The position numbers and the translations under genes were made by a program. From Heliocidaris tuberculata (Eukaryota > Echinodermata > Echinoidea > Camarodonta > Echinometridae): a DNA stretch of 64,000 nt. A model generated the notes under the pieces. It made no database searches, was not told where the DNA came from, and saw only the letters and a program-made list of their open reading frames with translations. Shown one piece after another: positions 33,860 to 48,016 of this stretch. The stretch's first letter is position 1, and every line of letters starts with the position of its first letter. Where the stretch lies: NCBI GenBank assembly GCA_025618425.1, contig CM046838.1, positions 7,153,655 to 7,217,654 of the forward strand, given 5' to 3'.

Positions 33860-36800
33860 CGATCGATGTAAATACTAGATTTTTTCATACATAACAGTAC
33901 CAGTAAGACTGCAATTTTATAAACCATCTATATAGTATTATAGTCATTAGTTTGTCTTGTTATATACCTAATTTATGTAAGGCCGAGAAACACTGACCTA
34001 CTAATTTTTTGGATAGGGGGAGCCATAAGTGACCCTAAAAAATTTGCTCTAAATTACAGTATAATTATTTTTTTTGAAATTCCTGTAAGCATTATTCTTA
34101 CCAAGTTTGGTATTCTGGAGAGTGAGTGTACCCCAAATCCTGTTTTCTCTTCTCTGTTTGGGATTGACGTATTACACTTGTCAATTATTTCACGTTATTT
34201 TTTCTTCACAGAACCATCTCCGCTTCAGGTAGTGTCATACACAGCTGATGCAGAATCCTTACACTTCATATGGGAGGAACCATCCTGTGAAAACCTGCAT
34301 GGTGTCTTGTACGGCTATGAGTACATCCTCAAAACCGTTGCGGAGGACAGAACTGTCCGGTCTATGCTCATAAGAAGGAACGATGAACAAATAAGTGGTC
34401 TTGATGCTTGCACATTATATCACTTCAATGTCAGAGTAGTTACTACTACCTGGAGAAGGAGTCAATGGAAAATGAAAATAGCAATGACGAATATATCAGG
34501 TTTGTCGACTCTGATATACCGTACACGTATATGGGTTACAAGAATGCAAGTTTTTCTATTTTACAAATTGCACTGTACAGGCAATTCAAGAGTAAATATT
34601 TTGACATAAAAGTTTTGGACATTGAGTGATTTAATTTGAAATCAAATCGGCTTTAATATATTTCCATCCCTTAGCATTTCTCTAAGGCCCACTCTTGAAC
34701 ATCATAAAAACGTAGTCATATTTTAAAGTTAGCCTAGTAAAGGCCCATCAACAATACAAAGCTAACGTAAATCAGTAAAAAAAATCATCAACATAATCAA
34801 TATATGAGATTGAGTCTGATCACAGGACTAATTGAGAACCTGCAAGAGTGACCTCTTTATTCCTTCCTTCCTTAAACTTATCAGCTCCTGGTATGCCAGA
34901 TATTACAGAGCTTACTCAATACCAGGATGAAACAGGAACTACTGGTCTAACAGTTTCATGGCAACCTCCTACATCGCCTCCATGCCAGCCGACACACTAT
35001 GAAATCCGGTACTATCTTCGTCAAGGTGACTTGTGTGAGGATATCCAGATTAATCTAAGAATGATGTTAGCAGGAGCCGTCAATGGTTCAACTTTCAGCT
35101 TCAACATCCTGGGGCTGCGTCCCAACTCTGAATACAGGGTGTTCGTGCGAGGCAACACTACCAGCGGATATGGTGATTCGGATTCCCGAGCAGCTATAAC
35201 GGGATATTCTAGTTAGTATGAGTATTATTTTATACGGGAGTATTCTTATGGCTTTTTAGTTATCTTATAAATTCTAACATATCTGAAGTCATAATATACA
35301 TGTAGAGTGCTATACTCATTTTGAATAAGACTTAGCAGAATATAAGGCAGAAAATAAAATAAAGTGCATGACCTGAATAACAGTGAATGAAGGAGCACGA
35401 AAATTTTAAACGATGTCAGGCAGAAGGTCAAACTTAAAGTAGTGTATTAGAGGAGGAACACGAAGAAGGATATAGCTACGGAGTAAAAGACTAATATTTC
35501 ATTTCATATCGTCTTTATTCACCTCATAATTAAAAAGGTACAATAGTATAAAACTTTACAAATATAAATACCTGGGCAACAACAAAATAAATATAAATAT
35601 ATATAAATATAACATAGTATGTGGGGGGGGGGAAATAGAACGAATGAACACGGCTGATGACAGGGCACTAAAATATTGAATATGAAAATGAGAACAGGTG
35701 ACCTCCCTATCTAAAATTAACGAGGAAGAAAAAAAAAGGAATAATTAAATAAAAAGACTTAAAGTTATTAGTTTACATTTTTAAACGGTATACGTATTAC
35801 CCTAGAATAGTTTTTATCTAAAACACACAACAATTACATACCATTGTCGCCACTCATTGTCGCCTTCCATACACAAAACAGAGATTAGGGATAATGGGAT
35901 CTTATGTTCAAATATTTCATTTTTAAGATCCTACAGGACCCCCAACAAACATTCGGTCGATCTCCATAAAGAAACGCAGTTTTGTCTTTACTTGGGAGAA
36001 ACCAGAATGTGGATATCGAAATGGACCAATCACAAGCTACGACGTTATGCTATCTGATTCAAGAGGTAACCGTGAAAAGAGGAAATTATAAAAATAATTA
36101 AGTCCTAAAGGAGTTGAAATCACAGAGATAACTTGTTTCTAAATTTTAAAAAGTAAAGAAAAATGAAGAAGACTAATTACTGTTTGTCCTTAGCATCCGT
36201 CGTTAAAGTTTTATCCCTCCTGTCTAAGAATGGTGAGGGGATACTCTTGCTGTAGTAAATATGAATCTACTTGATTGTCTTGCTGTTGTTTCATGCAACG
36301 AAATATTTCGGTGTATCAGAACTTGTGTTATTCTGATTTTTTTTTTCAATGGCAACTGTGTAGCAAAATAACAAACTCAACTATCATTCATGCTATTTCC
36401 AAGTTTGTACTTGATTTTTATAACATTTTACGTATTTATTATGTGGTAATAAATTTCAAGATCAAGGAACTGTTTAAAGGCCAAGTCCACACTAATATCA
36501 AGTTACTAGTAATTTGAATAAATACAGTAAAATTAAACAAGCATAACAGTGAAAATTTCACTGAAATCGGACGTAAAATAAGAAAGTTACGGCATTTTGA
36601 AGTTTTGCATTATTTCATGAAACAGTGATATGCATAACATGGGCGGTATGCAAATGAGTGAACCGATGATGTCACACACTCACTTTTCCTTATGTATTTT
36701 ATTATATGAAATGTCAAACATTTCAATAATTATGGATGTGATAAAAAAGAATCTCTCCCTTGTATCAAAATAAGTTACAATAATGATGATTTTACATGTT

Positions 36801-39800
36801 CCATGAGGAGTCAAACCATGTTTTACATTAGTGAAGCAAAAAATTGAAATATATGATATTTCACATGATGAAATACATAAGGAAAAGTGAGTGTGTGACA
36901 TCATCGGTTCACTCAATTGCGGCATACCACCCATGTTATGCATATCACTGTTTCAAGAAATAATGCAAAACTTCAAAATGCCGTAACTTTCTTATTTTAC
37001 GTCCGATTTCAATAAATTTTTCACTGTTATGCTTGTTTAATTTTACTCTATTTATTCAAATCAACTTGATATTAGTGCGAACTTGGCCTTTAAGAATGGG
37101 GGAAGAGTCATCATAGATTCCCGGTTCTTAAATAGCTTCCCACATGCGGCCCGACAAAAATATGAAGAAAACACACACACACACACACACACACTCAAAA
37201 AGCAAACAACAACAACAACAACCCCCCAAATAAATCTGTTAGTTTTTTTTTACGTTACGGATAGACCATAACTGACTATTGATATAAAAACAATTCTAAA
37301 ACTTTTTGCTTGCTCGCCCGGCTCGCTCGCAAACAGCCAATCATAAACCACACTGTCTGCAACTTAACTGCCACCAAAGTATGATTTGAAAAGCAGTATT
37401 CATTACTTTAGACAAGTAGAAAAATTGATGATAATGTATTAAGCGGGATGGGAGGCGTATATTAAAAATGCTCCACCACCCCTACATGGACCATTGGTTT
37501 CTGTGTGTAATACGAAGAGGCTGGCAACGTACTTTCAAAAACATTTCTGACAAATTCATTAAGAAATTGTATCCTGGATACAGTCATCTGTTGGGAATAA
37601 GATAAACTACTTTTAACGAATTCTTTACTCGTACCCCGCAGAGTAGCAGAACTTTAAGTGGAAAATGATATAGACGTCTTTCATGTACTTGATATAATCT
37701 TGACTGGAACGATATTACGCTTGACATTTTGTTCTCTGTTGCAGGACTCACGGTGTACCATTACAATGTATCGGCTAGTGAAAGACCTGAGCATGAGATA
37801 TTTGACCTCATCCCGTACTCAAATTACAGCATTAGGATTAGAGCTTGGAACTATGAGCTAGCAGGGGAATATGGTCCAGAGGTGTGGGAACAGACTGATG
37901 AAGCAAGTGAGTTTTATTGTTCCAAAAAGTTTAGTCTTTAAAACAATAAAATGATTTAGAGACGAAATATCGTGTTTCCCGTTTTTCCATTTTTAAAAAT
38001 TTTATTTTTTATTTTTTATTTTTTTAAATAGATTATACAAATATTTACCTTATATAATCTTTTTTTGTTAGGTGGTCTGTCAGCATCGACAAATCACATC
38101 TTAATTTTGACAGAATTTTCATTCTTTCTTTCTTTATCTTTATTTTTATTCCCCCCCCCCTCCTCCCCACTTTTTTTTTGTGACAACTGTAAGTGAAAAT
38201 CGACATTGTCAATTTTCTTCAAATTTTGCACGTCATCAAGCGTAGGTTGAAGGTGTTAGTGTAATATTTTCAAAGTCATCAAGTCATCGTGACGTCATGA
38301 AGGCGCCATTTTGTAAAAATCAACTTATTTTTATATATCCTTTTAAAAAAGTCAATTCTTATTCATATTTGCCATGATAAAAGTTAGTTTCATTACGTGC
38401 AATATTCATGTCAGTAAACGCACACGCACGTACATCCGCGAGTCAGTGCACGCTCAAAATTTTAAAATGCTCCTTATCGTCTCAAATTTATGTTGTATGC
38501 GTTTTAGACCATTTTGAACATTTTTCCAAAAAATCATGCACACGCTCATGCAGACCACCTCAGACTTGTTCACAAGTATATAAGTCTCGTTTTCTTTTTT
38601 TTTTCAGTATTCAGTAGGATATTCTTTTATAGGATATTGTCACTGACATTTAATTATAAAAGAAAACAAAACATAAAACTATTTTATATCATCTTTTAGG
38701 TGTGATATACATGTATCTACACGTATTACACCATCATCATGATCACAGTTTTAAGAATCATCTTCGTCATCTGTGTATTACAGAGCCCGGTCCACCGAGC
38801 GGAGTAATACTTCCATCCTCTGACCTCGAGAGCATCACCGTTGAATGGATGTCACCAAACCCTCCTCTAGGCAGGATCATAGGTTACTATATTCTCTACT
38901 GGGAGACGAATGATGCTGATGCCACGCCTAGCAACATTAGCTTCTCGTGTCGCGATGGCCAATGCTCTGACATTAACTACAGGTTTTCTGGAATTATCCC
39001 CAATCTGGAGCCTGAGAAGAATTATTCCGTTCAGGCAAGTTATCTGTGCAGACGTTAATCTAATCGGAATTATGATTGACTGTGGAAACAAAATATACAC
39101 AATTCGATCAGAAAGGGATGAGTACTACGACAAAGTAGAAAAATCGTTTTGAACATAGACGTTTTCGAGATTCAAGATTTAAGATTCACGACATTTTATT
39201 TAATCATGAAAAACATGCAAATAATAATACAAGATACGTAAGGAATGTGGTAAGGACCGTTTAAAAACAAAATGCTTGTGAGGATGGCCCTTAATGAAGA
39301 ACAATTAACAAATACCAAGTGAATACGGAGTCATATTAATCAATAATAGAACAAATTACTCAAAATGAACGCATACACACAAAATACACACAGACACACA
39401 CACACACGCCTACACACACACACACAAAGTTAAATGTACCAAGGCTAAATAACCACAAAATGTGATAAATCATTCACTGAATAACTACCATGACTACGAC
39501 AAAACTTTTAAAATCTAGATAAAGTTGAACTTGACGTGATTATCTAATTGATTCCAAAGTTTTATCCCAATATAAGATAAAGAGTTCAGTGACGATGTCA
39601 ATTTTACTTCAGGCAAATAAATTGCTGTCTTTGACGAGTTGCATATAAATGAAAATTTGAATTGAAGAATAACATAGAGGACAGCTTCAGTATGTCTTTT
39701 TGACGGTACATTATCGCAGAAACTCTGGAAAAATCAACCGTCAGCAATTTCAATAGCCTTTCCCCGTTACCTACTGACATATGCGAACATTGCAATGACA

Positions 39801-40739
39801 TATTAAATGGTCCGAATATTTTTTCCCCTGACGAGGAATATATTATTTTAAAAATAACTCAATACATAATTATTAGCCTACAGTTTACATGACTGAACAA
39901 ATTCATGAAATATATACGATAATACATGCCTTCAAGTAGGTTCTATTTTGTAAACTTGATTTTCTTCAGAATTTTTAAAACTTTTACTTCCAGTGACACA
40001 GCAGTATGGTCGCACTTAAGTGCTGGTAGAATATCGGTACTATATATCGAGTAATACAGAGAAGAAGAAATGAGCTAATAATCTAACTTTGAAAAAAAAA
40101 CAAACAAACAAACGACGACTGATGCCAAGTAAATTGTCTTTTTGTTGGGTACATTTTTCTCCAAATATCTAAAAGTTTATTCTGTTGAATAATTTTCAAA
40201 AGATTCTAATTAGGTTTATATAAATGAGATACTCCGCGTGTGTCTAAAGCAGGTTTCTGTGTAGTGTTCCAGTCACCTCCACGAAGTAACATATCATCGT
40301 CTTATATAATTTTTTTTAAACCAGTAGAGAATCTTCCAAAGAATACATTCTTTTCTGACAGTTTGGTAGGTGCGTTTGTATTGAGGACAGTATAACAATT
40401 GGTTTGATACAAGATCCTAAGAGCAATGGCTCTACCATCATGAGCTGTTATGATCTTAAAAGGTACATTATTACGGAATGATATAGCAACACGTTTCGAG
40501 TATAGACCTTTCCCCTCTGAAGTTATCATTTTTTCTTGTTCTATATAGTGATCCCAATGTGATTTCTATAGAAAATACATAATTTGGGTATTGAAATGGT
40601 CTTTTTGTTGATTTCCTGAAAGTCTTTTCGATCGTGTTAAAGACAATCCATTACAAAAAATTTAGGATCCCATTCAAAGGATGATGCTGGAAACGCGCAG
40701 GACCGTCAAATCTGCAGGTTTCCCCAGTTTTCAAAGTAA

Positions 40740-40780
<41 letters not shown>

Positions 40781-42352
40781 AGAAATGAATATGATTAGAG
40801 CTCTGTCAAAAACAAATATAATTAAGCGGCACCTTAGTTATTTGCTATAAATGATGAATGCATACACGATACAGTCCATTCATACCAAGTGAAGAAATTC
40901 CTAATGATCAGTATAACCTCTCCTATGAGATCCATCTATTCTGTTCATCCATTCTTCGTCAGTATCCAAGTTGTATAAATTTGTTCTGCTCTAGAATTAC
41001 TTTCCCTTCCTTCATCTCATATCACCATGTGTATCTCTGTTATGCAGGTCAAGGCGGAAACCATTCGAGGAATTGGTTATTCAAGCCCATCTATACCCGC
41101 CTTCAGGATCACATCTGAAGGAAGTAAGAAATTTGTCTTCTTTTTTTTTTTCTGTTTTTTTTTTCTAAAACAGAAGAAGACAAGTTTATAAAATTTCATA
41201 AAAAATCAATGGAAGACAAGTTTTCTTGTGTTTGTTTGTGTTTTTTTTTTGTAATTACGATCTTGTTGCACATTCACATTCATTACGATATTTCTAGAGC
41301 AATGCTTTTATTCCAGGAACGACTCCAAGTGCCAGACACATGATAGTTCACCCAATCACCAAACGTACAGCAGAATTAATCAATCAAATCAATAATAGAG
41401 GTATATGATTTGAAGAAAAAAGGTTCATTAAGCCAGAGCTCAAATTGAAACCATCTATTAATACGAAACAGATTCACAGTAGATGTAAAGTCATTGATAT
41501 TCTCTACATGTAAACAGACAAGTCCAAACCTGTTCTTAACGGTATGTGTTTCAGCTTCTACTACTAACTTTAAGATAAAACTTACAGTCGTATACAAATA
41601 TTGATTTTGTATTATCCTTTCATATTAATCTTACTTCCTACTTTGTAGTTCCTAGTGATCCCCAGGAGGTGGCTATTTCCAGGAGGTCAAAGCCTTCTTT
41701 AATAATTACGTGGATGCAGCCGAAATATACCCGTGGTAGAATCACTTTCTATAAGGTAAACCCAAAAAACTAAGTTTAAAAGAAGGAAATTATTTGTGTC
41801 ATGGTACTATTCGTATAACCCATTTAAAATCATTCGTTCACGTCCTCCTTTGAGTTCTGTTATCATCTGTCCTCCACTTTGAACTATTTAAAAAAAATGT
41901 TCTCCATTAGTCTAGTGTTTTAAAAAAATCTGATAATTTTGAATATATATATATGTATGAGTAATGGAACGAAAAGGAATCTTTTTAATTAAGCTGTTGC
42001 TACAAAAATTGTCGGTAATAGTAATGTCATTCAAATAATATCGGTATGGCAACATTATTCCTTGAATACATAATTATTACACCTTTTCTCTATTTTTAGT
42101 ACATTTTGATAATAAATGTTTGTATAACTCGATTAAACTTCACTTTTTAATCTACGCTATTTTAATTTACATTTAAGCTTTGGGTTCACTTTCATTTAAG
42201 CAACTTATATCATTTGTTAACAATGGTATGAACAGTTCTGAATTGAGGAATGCTTTGTTTCCACACCTTGTGGAGTTGTATCGCCTTTTTATATAACTTC
42301 CTTCTATCTTTAAAGGGGAAGTCCACCCTGGGTTTTGGTTGATATTAGTTAA

Positions 42353-42391
<39 letters not shown>

Positions 42392-45300
42392 CAGATTATT
42401 GAAAGTTTGAGCAAAGTCCGATAAAAAAAGTTGTAATCAATCAAACACAAATTTGCAACTCCTTGACTATCTTGCGAGCTCCTCTCCCATTTGTTTGGTT
42501 GTTTGCTTCAGAAAATTTCACAATTTTAATTTTCTTAGTAGTTGATGAAGGAATATAATTGTTTCATACAGGTTTTGTGTAAAAATGTATGTGCATTGAT
42601 TAAATCTAGGGTACATATAATTATAATTTAATATTTTCTTTAGAAGAAATGGAAACTTATAACGAGTGTGAGAACTTATGAGTTTTTTAGTACAGGGCAA
42701 ACGGGAAAGGAGCTCGCAAGATATGTCACGGAGTTGCCAATTTGTATTTGACTGATTGCAACTTCAAAAATTCATAACTTTCTTATTTCTTATCGGATTT
42801 TGCTAAAACTTTCATTGATCTGCTTCTTTAATTTTTCTGCCTCTTTAAAACCTAACTTGATGTCAGGGTGGACTTCCGCTTTAAGGCTATTTGCAACGTT
42901 GTTTATCAATGATGTACATGTTTCGTCTTCACGTAGTCCAACAAAGATTGTAAATGAATGAATGAATAATTTTCTTTATGCTAGTGCGTACCGATGGGTT
43001 GACTAGCGTAATCAAAATTACTTTTTGTCGGTATGTATTTAAATTTACATTATCTCTTTATAGAGGTAAAAGATCTCATATTTTGTATATAGGATAGAAA
43101 AGAAGGAACCCGTAACATACAGAAATAAATAGTTTTAGGTGATTAGTACCCTTTAAGCTTAAGCGGCAAGGTGTAGCTTGACATTAGGCTATTTAAATTT
43201 CTCGTCACTTCAAAATCGTCGAAACAAAAAGTAAAAATAAAAATAAAAATATGCATTTGCCTTATCAGTCCGGTTATTTGAAATTAAAAGGCAATTTTTT
43301 TATCATTCCTCGAATCATCTTCATGATTTTTAATGACTCGTAGAGAAATCAATGACGGAATGTCCCATATATACATGACTATTTTGGTGTTCTCTCTGTA
43401 GCTTGCATACAGAGTGAAAGGGAAGCCATACGACAGCTCATTCCAGCCAGGAGAGTTATTTACAATGAAAGAGATAGATGGAGCCAAAACAAGATTTTTA
43501 CTTGATAACCTGGAACCAGCAACACTCTATGAGGTCTACGTGGTGGCGTCTACTAGCAAAGGAGAAGGGGAACCTAGTCAGCATGTGGAAGAATATACTG
43601 CACCTGCCCCAGGTATGAGAGAAACAAAAGGGAATTACCGCTGGAGTTACAGCTAAGCGCTTTTCTTTGAAGAAAATTTGAAGCCGCCTAAACAAGCGAA
43701 CATACTTCGTGTCAAAAATGCAATATTTAAAATGGAAATATCTTGAGTGGGCGCCTTAAGGCATTAATGATGATTGTTTCATTTAATAAAATATTTTTAA
43801 AAGACAATAATAATACATTACATACAAAAAACTGGAATAAATCGGAAAGAGACTCATATTGCCCATAAAGAAGCATACTTTTTGTGACAATGTTTAGGCT
43901 ATATCTCAAGAAGTTCCTCATGTTGAGGCCTTGAATTTCAGAATGAGATTCGTTATACCCAACTGCACATTTACCTTTTGCGTTATTTATTCATCAAATT
44001 AACTGCCCATTATAACTCTTCAAAATATGAAAAGTCTCTCTCAGTCGCTTCTGTCTAGCTTGGCGGGTTTGAACTTCCGTTGCAAAGATTCAGTAATTCA
44101 ATTCTACACCCTTTCAATTCTGCCATATGCGTACATTCTATAGTTGGGACTCCATTTGTACAACCTCCTCGATGGAACATGAGTATAAAAAAGAATACCC
44201 ACGTATGTTATTTGGGTTAAAGCGTCATATCACACGGCTAGCTGCGGAATCGGGCTTACTGGGTCGACACCCTCATTTTTCAACCAAAAAACAACAACAA
44301 AACAAAAAACTGCCTCGCCTGCGATTATAAGTGTCCCGAGTGAACAGACGCCCCTACCGATATGTAATTAGTACCACAGAGGTAAAAGTGTCTCTTTGCC
44401 ATCTGATGTGCCTTTATTAAGGGTTTACACATATTAATCTATATATATATAAAAAAGAACATCAATATCAAACCCAAATACCCTGTCTTTAACAACTTTT
44501 TTTGTGTGTGTGCTTTGATCAGTCATAGGTGAATTTTAGGATATCTTACTGTTTTAAATGAATTCAAATGATTTGAAATGATTAACGTTGATCGATGACA
44601 TACGTCATTTGAATCAGCACACAAAGCCATAGAGGGAGAAATGCTTTATATCGTTTGCTTTTGTTGATTTAGATAACTTTTTTCTTCACAGAAGAAGAAA
44701 CCACACTGGATTTCACCTTCGAGACTTTTTAAATATGGTTAAGATAACAGTATACTGATATAAATTGCACGTCCTGCACGAAAAAAGAACGATTTATTAC
44801 ACTAACATTATGAAGGCACTTTACAATATCAGGCCTATAACTTTCGTTGAGAGTGAATTGCTGATAACTATTTAACAATACATATCTCACACACTTGGCT
44901 CGTTTGTAGTCTCCCTTACATCCCTACATCTTCTAACGCTTACAGAAAGTACATAACATGAGGCTTGTCATCCCGTCGATCCCCAAATCGTTATTTCGTA
45001 GAGCTTAGGCGCATTATCGTTTAAACTGCGCTGCTTTGATGAGATATGATTCCCGATGACGGGTTAGAACCCTTAAAAAATGAAGATCACAATTGCCCTA
45101 ATCCAAATATTTCAAACCTCATTCAGGCTGTTTCGACTCCTGTTCCAAGATCTGTCGTTGTTCGGAAGGAGTTTCAGATTGTGACGGTGCGACAGGTGTG
45201 TGCTTTTCAGGCAGGTGCCTCAATGGATGGACTGGATCAACATGTCAAATTGGTAAGAAAATTGTAAATCGATAGACATGATTTGTCAGTTGTTCAATTA

Positions 45301-47984
45301 GTTCCTGTCAACTTCCTCGTGGGTTGCCCGTGTGGCCTTGGGAAATAACGAGTGTGAGAGGGTTTGATGATAGCTGGCAGTTCCAATGTCAAATTTTTCA
45401 AGAATTGTTGTATCAAAATTACTGGTGATAAAATTGATATTTCGGTAATACAAGGGGAAAAACGTATGAAGAAGTACTATATTCATAAAAGTGTTATAAC
45501 TCTGTTAAGCGGTTCAGTTTAGTGTTATTTCTATACAAGCTAATGTGACCCTCCACCACAAAATGACCAATAAGTCGCAACGGGAGTTTTAGAGTAAACA
45601 GCTGAAAAGGGTGGTTTGGTGTGGAAATTTTGATTTTAAGTTTGGTTCTTTTTGGGTATTTTCTAAAAGTTCATTTATTAATCTACCATCTGACAAACTT
45701 TCAGGTTAAAATACCATGTTGAAATATGTTTTTACTCTCATTCAAAATGACCATGTTTTCCTGGACATTCAAATTTTGTATGTCAACTGGCTGGGATTGT
45801 ACCTCACATCGCTTTTCTGGTATAGCTTCAAAACTATGCACTGTCTGATTTTCAAAATCGAAAGAAAGAAAGAAATATATCTATTCTGAAGGTATGGAAA
45901 GTTTCAACCCAATCCAATTAGTACTTCACAGTGTATGCCAGGGAGTTTTGACTCAACCTTTTGTACGACAAACAATAAGACACAGATTAGGCGCTCTAAA
46001 GTGGTCACGCTTCTTTAGAGCCTGTTTTCTCTATTGTTTTGGCCTTTGGCCTGTCTGACACGTTGACATTCTCATTGTAATTTAGAAGGGTTTGCTTAGT
46101 CCATACAAGACAAGTTATATATCATTTTAAAGCTTAGAATCTAAGCTTTCAAACTGTGTTTAAATGTAAAAAAAAACAATTTCCGACTTATTGGTCGTTT
46201 TGTGGTGAAGGGTCACTAATGCTGAATATCATCTTTAATGATCATACATTTCATAAAATTATTATTATAACATGAATATGCAGTATATCCTTGAAGTCAA
46301 ACAAATGTAACAATATTTATGTCTGTACATTTTACTCCTTTTATTTGTCAAGCGTCTCCGAGGCTGTCTGAGCCCCCATCTTCCGTTTACACCAGTTGCG
46401 ACACGATTGCAATTATATGGAGAGTCTGGGATAGTGATCGTGATAGTGGTGAGGGGCCGATTGGTGGTTACGACATCCATCTGAAAACGGAGACATCTGA
46501 CTGGTCAAAGTTTGATTTCATCATCCAGGAATCGCCTTCAACAGACATCCTCCGTTATGTGTTGACCAACTTACAACCAGACATAAAGTACATTATAAGT
46601 GTCTTACCAGTCCATATCTCTGATATTGGAAAAAGTGAAACGTACGATGACGACATTGGCGAAGAACTAATGATAAGAACATTAAAATGTAAGTTGACAG
46701 TCCCGAACACGTATCATCGTTACAATTGATATTTCTGTTTAGATGAATAGAATGGACAGTTTACCTGATTGTATTGAGGGCTTGTTCATTATGTAGGCCT
46801 ATGACACAGCTGCGTATCATGATGATGATGACGATGATAATAATGATAATGATAATAACAACAAGAGCAATAGTTATGATAATAATTATGATAATAATGA
46901 TGGTTGTGTACATCACTTTTTTCCCATTATGTACGAGCACAATTTTCTCAGAGGGATGTCGGTTCTTGTCCGAATATCAACTTTCCAGATTCTGTAACAT
47001 GCCAATGAGAAAAGCGAGCGAGCAAACAATAATTATATTAATATATTTAAAAAATCTTTTAAAACAACATTATAGTTTCACCATTAAAATATACTAGACA
47101 GCTAGATGAGATACTGGAAATTACAAATAGACCATCTTCCTGCTCGAATACAAGATGAAACTTGCCTGAATATTGTTAAATCAAAAATTTCTGGGAGGGG
47201 TTGCTGCAACCCGGTTTCCGCTTGGTACACCTATATCTTACCAATTAATGTCTCAAAGGGCTTGGTTCACTATTTTTATGCATCTAATATCGGTGTTATG
47301 GATTGGATAAATACATTTTTCAGTGGATTATTGCTAATTTATATAGATCCCTTATTAAGATTTACCTTAGAGTTACGCCTCCGCTCACTGAACTGGTTGA
47401 TTTATTCCCTATACGTACCTGGCCTTTTAGTTAGGGCGGTTTGCTCTTGGTAATTTTTATCTTTATCTAGGTGGATGTGACTGTATCATAGTGTTTACGA
47501 TTCATGTTTTTCCTGTTTGTCTAGGTGAAACGACGTCGCTATCGTGGGGTGGGATCGTGTCTGGGATCACATTCTTCTTTCTCCTAGTGTGTGGGAGCCT
47601 GTTTATTGGTAGATGGTAAGTAGCATACACTATCGTATGAGTTATAAATGTAATGTATTCTGGCATCTCACGGATATTTGTGAAATATGTGCAAAAATGC
47701 ATCAATCTGCAATATCAAAACGTCCAGCATATTTATTATATATTTAAATGTGTTACACGCTTTAATCGTCAGATTCTAACATTTTAGGCATTATCGGCTA
47801 ATTCACGAGTGCACTCATAGTTTGCACCTTGAATTTGGCAAGGCTGCAGCCCAATCGTTAAAATGGCTTGTAAGATCTGTGTGGATATGTGAGTGTATGG
47901 GGGGGGGGGGAATCTCTGCTTTTCTAGTAAAGTAGAAAGGAAAATCCAATGCGTTAACTAGCATCTCTCTTAAGGATGAGAGTG

Positions 47985-48016
<32 letters not shown>

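Noticed and set aside
38867..39152. Frames overlapping FN3 domain 7 on both strands
   Set aside because: They are shadows of the exon 38784-39034.
45046..45267. 73-codon frame with ATG over the EGF exon
   Set aside because: It is out of frame with the eight-Cys reading, which has matching splice phases on both sides.
47106..47453. 115-codon frame in the intron before the transmembrane exon
   Set aside because: Composition is intron-like, no domain is visible, and the flanking exons already join in phase.
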